This document shows, piece after piece, positions 8,431-13,622 of a DNA stretch of 13,622 nucleotides. This DNA comes from VFMC01 sp037130535 (GTDB lineage Bacteria; Actinomycetota; Acidimicrobiia; Acidimicrobiales; Ilumatobacteraceae). Location of the stretch: assembly GCA_037130535.1 (NCBI GenBank), contig JBAXSU010000092.1:1-13622 (forward strand), read 5' to 3'. The notes under the pieces were generated by a model that made no database searches, had not been told where the DNA came from, and saw nothing but the letters and a program-made list of their open reading frames with translations. The position numbers were made by a program, and so were the translations under genes. Position 1 is the stretch's first letter, and every line of letters starts with the position of its first letter.

Positions 8431-8478
8431 GTCACATCTCTGTGATTCGGTGCCGTTCTGCTCTTCAGCGTCGCAGCG

Positions 8479-9660
8479 TCAGACGGTGCGCACGACGATG
8501 GCATCGCCCTGGCCGCCGCCACCGCACAGCGCCGCAGCGCCCATACCCCCACCGCGGCGGCGCAGTTCGTGCAGCAGGGTGAGGGCCAGACGGTTGCCGC
8601 TCATGCCGATCGGGTGGCCGAGGGCGATGGCGCCGCCGTTCACGTTGACGATCTCGTCGCTGATGCCTAGGTCGGCCATCGAGGCGATGCCCACCGCGGC
8701 GAACGCCTCGTTGATCTCGAACAGGTTCACATCGGCGACGGTCTTGCCAGCGCGGGCGAGGGCCTTCAAGATCGCCTTGCTCGGCTGCTGCAGCAGCGAG
8801 GCGCTGTCGGGCCCGGCCACCATGCCGTAGCTCACCACCTGGCCGAGGGGTGTGATGCCGCGGGCGTTCAGGGCCCGCTCGCTCATCATCACCACGGCCG
8901 AGCCACCGTCGCTGATCTGCGAGGCGTTGGCGGCGGTGATGGTGCCGTCTTTGTCGAACGCAGGCTTCAGGCCACCGAGCGATTCCATGGTGGTGCCGGG
9001 GCGCACGCCCTCGTCGGTCTCCACCAAGATGGGCTCGCCCTTGCGCTGCGGAATGCTGACGGGAACGATCTCGTCGGCGAGGCGGCCTTCCTTGATGGCG
9101 TTGGCGGCCCGCTCGTTGCTCTTCATCGCCAGGTCGTCCTGCTGCTCGCGGGTGATGGTGCCCGACGAGTAGCGCTCGGTGCCGAGGCCCATCAGGCAGG
9201 CGTCGAACGCGCACCACAGGCCGTCTTTGATGATGGCGTCGGCCAACTCGGTGTTGCCGTAGCGGAACCCGGCTCGGGCGCCAGCGGCGAGGTAGGGCGC
9301 ATTGGTCATGCTCTCCATGCCACCGGCCACCACGATGTCGGCCTCACCCGAGGCGATCATCTGGTCGGCCAGATAGATGGTGTTCAGGCCCGACAGGCAC
9401 ACCTTGTTGATGTTCACGCTGGGCACACTCATGGGGATGCCGGCCTTCACGGCGGCCTGACGCGAGGGAACCTGGCCTTGGCCGGCCATCAGCACCTGGC
9501 CCATCAGCACGTGCTCGACCTCGTCGGGGGCCACACCGGCCCGCTCGAGTGCTGCCTTGATGGCGAAGCCACCGAGATCGGCGGCGCTGAACGCGGCCAG
9601 TGCCCCGCTCATCTTGCCGATCGGCGTACGGGCTCCGGCGACGATGTACGAACCTGCCAT
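8479..9660 (-). CDS. Thiolase (acetyl-CoA C-acyltransferase)
   Basis: Catalyses reversible Claisen condensation or thiolysis (2 acetyl-CoA to acetoacetyl-CoA, or cleavage of 3-ketoacyl-CoA in beta-oxidation). The 393 residues are standard length. The nucleophile is Cys88 in NKVCLSG, NEAFA is at 317-321, the catalytic His349 is in GHPIG, and the second cysteine Cys379 is in ALCGGGGQG; all are intact. The alternation of these motifs and the absence of a partner 3-hydroxyacyl-CoA dehydrogenase favour an acetoacetyl-CoA thiolase, but chain-length specificity cannot be read from sequence. ATG 9660 has a clear GAGGAGG Shine-Dalgarno 8 nt upstream (9669-9675), so unlike its neighbours it is SD-led. 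A -10 (TACGCT, 9695-9700) and a TTACC-N4-GGTAA palindrome precede it, so it is probably transcribed separately from phyH. Confidence 0.95.
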   Translation of the reverse strand: MAGSYIVAGARTPIGKMSGALAAFSAADLGGFAIKAALERAGVAPDEVEHVLMGQVLMAGQGQVPSRQAAVKAGIPMSVPSVNINKVCLSGLNTIYLADQMIASGEADIVVAGGMESMTNAPYLAAGARAGFRYGNTELADAIIKDGLWCAFDACLMGLGTERYSSGTITREQQDDLAMKSNERAANAIKEGRLADEIVPVSIPQRKGEPILVETDEGVRPGTTMESLGGLKPAFDKDGTITAANASQISDGGSAVVMMSERALNARGITPLGQVVSYGMVAGPDSASLLQQPSKAILKALARAGKTVADVNLFEINEAFAAVGIASMADLGISDEIVNVNGGAIALGHPIGMSGNRLALTLLHELRRRGGGMGAAALCGGGGQGDAIVVRTV

Positions 9661-9694
9661 GACGATGTCCTCCTCGCGAGTTGCGTTACGACGC

Positions 9695-9725
9695 AGCGTA
9701 CGCGCCGCGAGTTACCAGTGGGTAA
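9695..9725 (-). promoter_or_regulatory. Thiolase promoter with palindromic operator
   Basis: On the minus strand TTACCCACTGGTAA (9712-9725) is a perfect TTACC/GGTAA inverted repeat with a 4-nt centre. It ends 11 nt before TACGCT (9695-9700), a TANNNT-type -10, so it covers the -35 zone. Short palindromes like this are typical of TetR/AcrR-family repressors, which often control acyl-CoA metabolism genes; the identity of the regulator is inference. Confidence 0.45.
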
Positions 9726-9753
9726 TGCCGAGCGTCCCCGACCCCGCCTCGAC

Positions 9754-10602
9754 TCAGGCTTGGAGGCCGTCGACGCTGTCGAGCACGTCGCCCGCATCGT
9801 TGTGGCTGTGCGTGAAGCCGCGGCGGCGTTCCTCGGCCACGGTCGACTCGCTGCGCAGGGCGACGATGTAGGCGCGGCGATAGCTGTGGGCGGAGGTGTT
9901 ACCGCCCGAACCGTGCAGCACTCCTTCGTTGTGCACGGTGATGTCGCCGCGGCCGATCTCGACCGGACGCATCACGTCGGCAGGTCGCAGATCGGTGACC
10001 AGGGTGTGGCTGGACGAGCGGTCGCCGTGCAGCGGGCGGTGCGAGCGAACGGGCTCGTGATGCGAGCCGGGCAGGAACTGCATGCAGCCGTTCTCGACGG
10101 TCGAGTCGTCGACCGCCAGCCAGCAGGTGGCGGTGCGGCGGTCGTCGGTGTCGATCCAGTAGGCCTGGTCCTGGTGCCAGTGGAACACGGCGTCGGCGCG
10201 GCCCGGCGACTTGGCCAGCAACTGGTCGAAGTCGATGGTCATGCCCTCACCGCACAGTTGCTCGGCGATGGAGGTGGCGCGTTGCTCGAACACGTTGCCC
10301 TGCCAGTCGGGGAAGTACCGGCGCGGCAGCATCACGTTCACCACCGCGTACCCGCTGGGGTCGGTACCGTGCTCGCCGGTGGTCATGTCGTTGAAGTCCT
10401 TACCCGCGACGGCGATGTCGCCACGGAGGAACCGGTCGTAGACGGCCTCGATGTCGTCCATCTCGTCGGGTGCCATCACCCCGCGCAGGTGCACGTAACC
10501 GTCGCGTCGGAACGCCTCGATCTCGGCGGCCGACACCTCATAGCGGTTGCCACGGCGGCGCGTTGCGCCGGGATCGGTGGGGACTGCTTCGGCGGAGGTC
10601 AT
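9754..10602 (-). CDS. Phytanoyl-CoA dioxygenase (PhyH) family protein
   Basis: Predicted non-haem Fe(II)/2-oxoglutarate-dependent oxygenase. The 282 residues contain the iron-binding facial triad: His143 and Asp145 in HWHQDQAYW, and distal His230 in NEGVLHGSGGN, followed by R242/R243 as likely 2-oxoglutarate anchor. DSTVENGCMQFLPGSHH (166-182) is the strongly conserved middle segment of the family. PhyH members hydroxylate phytanoyl-CoA, ectoine or many small metabolites, so the substrate cannot be predicted. It stands between GH18 and thiolase genes on the same strand, separated by 63 and 93 nt. The start is ATG 10602: TAGCGT ends 8 nt upstream and no Shine-Dalgarno is present, indicating a leaderless mRNA. 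The first 20 residues are not conserved family sequence. Confidence 0.9.
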   Translation of the reverse strand: MTSAEAVPTDPGATRRRGNRYEVSAAEIEAFRRDGYVHLRGVMAPDEMDDIEAVYDRFLRGDIAVAGKDFNDMTTGEHGTDPSGYAVVNVMLPRRYFPDWQGNVFEQRATSIAEQLCGEGMTIDFDQLLAKSPGRADAVFHWHQDQAYWIDTDDRRTATCWLAVDDSTVENGCMQFLPGSHHEPVRSHRPLHGDRSSSHTLVTDLRPADVMRPVEIGRGDITVHNEGVLHGSGGNTSAHSYRRAYIVALRSESTVAEERRRGFTHSHNDAGDVLDSVDGLQA

Positions 10603-10604
10603 GG

Positions 10605-10621
10605 GCGGAAACGCTATCCGC
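10605..10621 (-). promoter_or_regulatory. Leaderless promoter of the PhyH gene within an inverted repeat
   Basis: The minus strand reads GCGGA-TAGCGTT-TCCGC: perfect 5-bp arms around the same TAGCGTT core seen at pccB. TAGCGT (10611-10616) is placed 8 nt before the ATG. The arms may form an operator; at 5 bp they could also be chance in GC-rich DNA. Confidence 0.45.
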
Positions 10622-10665
10622 GACCGCGCCGGCGGCGAGATCGATGCCTGGTGCTGAGCGGTGGG

Positions 10666-12030
10666 TCAGGGTGTGCCGTACTGGGCGCCCACGGCGCGCA
10701 GCATCGGCCACAGGTCGGTGGTCTCGTACCCGTAGGCCCAGATGGCGATGCCACCGAGGCCGGCGTCGAGCGACATCTGGGCTCGCTGTACGACGGTGGT
10801 CTCGTCGGGGAAGTACACGGTTCGGCGCACAGTGCAGACCGACAGCCGCTTCGCCCTGGCAAGGCCGGTGGGCTCGACGGGGGCGACCACCGTGGGTAGC
10901 GCATTGGCACGCACCAGGGCACTGGGAGCGACGGTGGTGGCGGCGACGACGGGAGTGGGCCGGCCGTCTTGCACCGTCGCGGTCTCGGCAGCGGCGGCCG
11001 ACGCCGCACTCGAGTTCAGTCGAATGCCGTCGGAGCTGAACTGCTCGGTGTAGGTGAACGTCATCTCGCCCGAGCTGTGGCGGGTGGGGGTGATGCCCTT
11101 GCTGGCAGCCAGGCTCTCGGCGGCGCGCATCGTGGGGTCGCTGCGCTGCAGCGAGCTCGACGGGCAGGTGCCCGCTACGGTCGAAGCCCAACTGCGACCG
11201 TAGGTGGGCACACCGATCTGCACCATCTTCGGGTCGCGGCCGGCGTCGACCACCAGCCCCTTCACGTAGGTGATCGTGGTCTGCACCCAGCTGCCGGGCG
11301 ACACCGGCCCGGCCACGCTCCAGCTGTAGTCGTAGGTCATCAATCGCAGCCGGTCGACTGCCGGGATGATGCCGGCCCAGTTGTAGACCGAGTAGCCGGT
11401 GGAGGGCGACACACCCACCGGCACGGTGACCGACAGCACCTTGCCCTGTGCGTCGAGCGCTGCGCCGAGCCGGGTCACGAAGTCGGTCCAGATCGGCTTG
11501 GTGCGCACCCAACTCGAGGCCGAGTCGTCGAAGGCGAAGCCTTCGTAGTCGAGGTCGATACCGTCGAAGGCGATGCCGTCGACGCCGAGCATCACCCGGT
11601 TGACGATGGCCTGCACGTGCACGTCCATCTGGTCGCGCAGCATGATGGCCATGCCTTCCTCGGTGCCGCCCGAGATGCCGTCGGTGAGGGCGGGGATGAC
11701 GGGTAGGCCCTTGGCCCGCAGCGCTCGCGACACGGTGACGAGGTTGTTCGAATACGAACTCGACATGGCGAACGTGGTGGCCCCGGTGACCGAGAAGTTG
11801 AACGGCGACGGGTCGACCATCACCAGCTCGTTGCCCTGGTCTGCGGTGAGGGATGCGAGCCCGGCGGTGCTCCACACGGGGATCCATCCGGAGACGAAGC
11901 GCAATGGGGTGGCGGCATCGGCGCGTTCGGCGCGAAACGGCGCCGAACCGCTGGGTGACGCAACGAGTGAGACGACGAGGGCGAGGGCCACCAGTGCCCT
12001 GCCCGGTGTGAACCGGCTCGCCATGCGCAT
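10666..12030 (-). CDS. Secreted glycoside hydrolase family 18 protein
   Basis: A 454-residue exported protein. Residues 1-40 are a signal peptide (Arg-containing start, hydrophobic ALVALALVVSLVA, likely cleavage near ADA-A). The rest is a GH18 TIM barrel with the catalytic signature DGIDLDYE (156-163, acid Glu163), the strand MTYDYS (231-236), and the closing strand GIAIWAYGYE (427-436). GH18 enzymes cleave beta-1,4 GlcNAc links in chitin or peptidoglycan; the short barrel without chitin-binding domains resembles the cortex/cell-wall (YaaH-like) branch more than classic chitinases, but substrate is uncertain. An Ala/Thr/Val/Pro-rich segment of about 55 residues (about 340-395) interrupts the barrel before the last strand. 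The ATG at 12030 has TAGCCT 7 nt upstream, so the mRNA is probably leaderless. Confidence 0.88.
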   Translation of the reverse strand: MRMASRFTPGRALVALALVVSLVASPSGSAPFRAERADAATPLRFVSGWIPVWSTAGLASLTADQGNELVMVDPSPFNFSVTGATTFAMSSSYSNNLVTVSRALRAKGLPVIPALTDGISGGTEEGMAIMLRDQMDVHVQAIVNRVMLGVDGIAFDGIDLDYEGFAFDDSASSWVRTKPIWTDFVTRLGAALDAQGKVLSVTVPVGVSPSTGYSVYNWAGIIPAVDRLRLMTYDYSWSVAGPVSPGSWVQTTITYVKGLVVDAGRDPKMVQIGVPTYGRSWASTVAGTCPSSSLQRSDPTMRAAESLAASKGITPTRHSSGEMTFTYTEQFSSDGIRLNSSAASAAAAETATVQDGRPTPVVAATTVAPSALVRANALPTVVAPVEPTGLARAKRLSVCTVRRTVYFPDETTVVQRAQMSLDAGLGGIAIWAYGYETTDLWPMLRAVGAQYGTP

Positions 12031-12037
12031 GACGAAA

Positions 12038-12043
12038 AGGCTA
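12038..12043 (-). promoter_or_regulatory. Likely leaderless -10 element of the GH18 gene
   Basis: TAGCCT on the minus strand ends 7 nt before the ATG. Upstream, CCACC-G-GGTGG (12055-12065) is a small perfect inverted repeat close to the expected -35 and may be a binding site. Confidence 0.45.
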
Positions 12044-12138
12044 CAGGCCTCGACCCACCGGGTGGTCGCGCCGGCACGCTGTGTCGCTGAGGCCCGCCAG
12101 AGTCGTTCGTCGCTTGGCCCACATGTCCTACCCCTCGG

Positions 12139-12144
12139 TACTAT
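12139..12144 (+). promoter_or_regulatory. Likely leaderless -10 element of ccr
   Basis: TACTAT, close to the canonical -10, ends 6 nt before the ccr ATG at 12151. A weak TTGGCC lies 19 nt further upstream. No Shine-Dalgarno is present. Confidence 0.55.
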
Positions 12145-12150
12145 CGCCCG

Positions 12151-13479
12151 ATGCAGCAGATCCTCGAGGCCATCCAGCAGGGCGCAAGTAGCGCCGACAT
12201 CGCCGCACTACCCATCCCCCAGCAGTACCGCTCCGCCCATGTGCTGGCCTCGGAGCAGGAGATGTGGGCCGGTGTCGCGTCGAAGGACAAAGACCCGCGC
12301 CAGAGCATCCACATCGGCGAGGTGCCCACGCCCGAGCTCGCGCCCGACGAGGCGTACGTCGCCGTGATGGCGAGCAGTATCAACTTCAACACCGTCTGGA
12401 CGAGCATCTTCGAGCCGATCAGTACCTTCGGCGCCCTCAAGCGCCTCGCCCGCGAGAGCGAGTGGGCGCGCCGCCACGACCTGCCGTATCACGTGGTGGG
12501 CAGCGACGCATCGGGTGTCGTGCTGCGCGTCGGCTCGGCGGTGCGCAACTGGAAGCCGGGCGACCGGGTCACGGTGCACTGCAACCATGTCGACGACCAG
12601 GATCCGTCGTCGCACGACGACTCGATGATGGGCAACAACCAGCGCATCTGGGGCTACGAGACGAACTTCGGCGGTCTCGCCGACCTCGCCGTGGTGAAGG
12701 CGAACGCGCTGATGCCGAAGCCCGCCCACCTCTCGTGGGAGGAGGCAGCGGTCAACGCACTGTGCAACAGCACCAGCTACCGCATGCTCGTGTCGGCCAA
12801 CGGCGCACGGATGAAGCAGGGCGATGTGGTGCTCATCTGGGGCGCCACCGGCGGCATCGGCGCCTACGCAACGCAATATGTGCTGAACGGTGGCGGCATC
12901 CCGGTGTGCGTCGTGAGCAACGCCGAGAAGGCCGAGATCCTGCGCAACATGGGTGTCGAGCACATCATCGACCGTGCCGCGGCCGGCTATCAGTTCTGGA
13001 AGGACGAGCACACCCACGACGAGAGCGAATGGCGGCGACTGGGCAAGGACATCCGCGACCTGTGCGGTGAAGACCCCGACATCGTGTTCGAGCATCCGGG
13101 CCGCAACACGTTCGCAGCCTCGACGTACGTGACCAAGAAGGGTGGCACCGTCGTCACCTGTGCTGCCACCAGTGGCTTCATGATGGAGTTCGACAACCGC
13201 TACTTCTGGATGCGCCTGAAGAAGCTCGTCGGCAGCCACTTCGCCAACTACAAGGAGTCGTACGAGGCCAACCGGCTGATCGCCAAGGGGATGATCCACC
13301 CGGTGATGAGCCAGGTGTTCGACCTCGAGCAGACCGGCGAGGCGGCGTACCAGATGCACCACAACATGCACGAGGGCAAGATCGGCGTGCTGTGCCTGGC
13401 GCCCGAGGCCGGCCAGGGCGTCACCGACCCCGAGCTGCGCGCCAAGGTGGGCGACAAGCTCCACCTCTTCCGCCGCTGA
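12151..13479 (+). CDS. ccr: Crotonyl-CoA carboxylase/reductase
   Basis: NADPH-dependent medium-chain dehydrogenase/reductase that converts crotonyl-CoA and CO2 to (2S)-ethylmalonyl-CoA. At 442 residues it matches actinobacterial Ccr. Visible features: SSINFNTVWTSIFEP (75-89), HVVGSDASGVV (114-124), RIWGYETNFGGLA (165-177), nucleotide-binding GATGGIG (231-237), VFEHPG near 315, and GSHFANYKE (361-369). The residues I align with the CO2-binding set of Kitasatospora Ccr (N81, F170, E171, H365) are N80, Y169, E170 and H363, so carboxylation should be retained; Tyr at the Phe position also occurs in the Rhodobacter enzyme. Ccr serves acetate assimilation by the ethylmalonyl-CoA pathway or supplies extender units for polyketides. 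Thiolase is 2.5 kb away and divergent; no ethylmalonyl-CoA mutase or epimerase is in the window. The ATG appears leaderless. Confidence 0.95.
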   Translation: MQQILEAIQQGASSADIAALPIPQQYRSAHVLASEQEMWAGVASKDKDPRQSIHIGEVPTPELAPDEAYVAVMASSINFNTVWTSIFEPISTFGALKRLARESEWARRHDLPYHVVGSDASGVVLRVGSAVRNWKPGDRVTVHCNHVDDQDPSSHDDSMMGNNQRIWGYETNFGGLADLAVVKANALMPKPAHLSWEEAAVNALCNSTSYRMLVSANGARMKQGDVVLIWGATGGIGAYATQYVLNGGGIPVCVVSNAEKAEILRNMGVEHIIDRAAAGYQFWKDEHTHDESEWRRLGKDIRDLCGEDPDIVFEHPGRNTFAASTYVTKKGGTVVTCAATSGFMMEFDNRYFWMRLKKLVGSHFANYKESYEANRLIAKGMIHPVMSQVFDLEQTGEAAYQMHHNMHEGKIGVLCLAPEAGQGVTDPELRAKVGDKLHLFRR

Positions 13480-13480
13480 C

Positions 13481-13537
13481 CCCACCCGAGTCGTCAGCCC
13501 CCACCCGAGTCCCAGCCACCCACCCGAGTCGCCACGC
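13481..13537. repeat. Three 19-bp-spaced direct repeats after ccr
   Basis: CCCACCCGAGTC occurs at 13481, 13500 and 13519, each followed by seven variable bases, so the period is exactly 19 bp. The array starts two bases after the ccr stop codon. It does not look like a coding repeat in a recognisable gene. Confidence 0.9.
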
Positions 13538-13541
13538 GCCA

Positions 13542-13585
13542 CCGGAGGGTTGTTCGCACACCCGGGTGTACGAACAACCCTCCGG
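13542..13585. terminator. 44-nt near-perfect palindrome, probable bidirectional terminator
   Basis: CCGGAGGGTTGTTCG (13542-13556) and CGAACAACCCTCCGG (13571-13585) are perfect 15-bp arms, and the centre contains the palindrome ACACCCGGGTGT, so the whole 44 nt is self-complementary except for one C/A pair. It lies 62 nt after the ccr stop. There is no U-tract. A U-less terminator for ccr and a convergent gene is the simplest reading; a dispersed palindromic repeat is the alternative. Confidence 0.6.
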
Positions 13586-13595
13586 GGCCTCTGCG

Positions 13596-13622
13596 TCAGG
13601 CCGGCCGTAGTGCAGCGATCGC
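13596..13622 (-). CDS. Possible 3' end of a convergent gene
   Basis: The minus strand is open from the right edge to a TGA at 13596-13598 and would encode a C-terminus AIAALRPA. Convergence with ccr across a symmetric hairpin makes this plausible, but eight codons cannot establish it, and other frames are also possible. No function can be given. Confidence 0.25.
   Translation of the reverse strand, partial: AIAALRPA

Noticed and set aside
8393..8830. Plus-strand reading frame from GTG 8393 with GGAGGGG upstream.
   Set aside because: After about 30 codons it runs antisense through the thiolase gene with shadow-type Pro/Ser/Arg composition and no recognisable domain.

Overview
The window reads as chromosome from a high-GC actinobacterium. 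Codons are strongly GC-ending, there is an acyl-CoA carboxylase beta/epsilon pair, a LigC-type ATP-dependent ligase, an actinobacterial crotonyl-CoA carboxylase/reductase, and many genes that look leaderless (a TANNNT hexamer 6-8 nt before the start codon). I would guess Acidimicrobiia (Ilumatobacter-like), but the sequence alone does not prove that. I see no IS element, phage gene, CRISPR array, tRNA or rRNA.

Layout. 1-1645 (minus): 5' tip of an acyl-CoA carboxylase epsilon gene behind the carboxyltransferase beta gene (pccB-like). 1729-2805 (plus): ligC. 2845-5709 (minus): a CopC-CopD fusion membrane protein and, upstream of it, a secreted lipoprotein. 5798-8256 (plus): dnaX and recR, overlapping by one base, with no ybaB between them. 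8257-8478: a 222-bp gap between convergent genes, packed with structure (two hairpins, a perfect 15-bp palindrome and a good minus-strand promoter). 8479-12030 (minus): thiolase, PhyH-type dioxygenase and secreted GH18 glycosidase, each with its own start signals. 12151-13479 (plus): ccr. 13480-13622: three 19-bp-spaced direct repeats, a 44-nt near-perfect palindrome and perhaps the 3' tip of a convergent gene.

Function. The thiolase, Ccr and propionyl/acyl-CoA carboxylase could serve one route: acetyl-CoA to acetoacetyl-CoA, crotonyl-CoA to ethylmalonyl-CoA, and propionyl-CoA to methylmalonyl-CoA. This is the logic of the ethylmalonyl-CoA pathway or of extender-unit supply. The three genes are not one operon, so the link is inferred. 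DnaX/RecR (replication and recombination) and LigC (break or excision repair) are genome maintenance. The CopCD protein, lipoprotein and GH18 enzyme act at or outside the membrane.

Most worth a second look: the 8290-8445 intergenic element, a candidate regulated small-RNA locus; the CopC domain without its copper-binding histidines; the hydrophobic substrate-specificity residue in the carboxylase; and the repeat/palindrome block after ccr.
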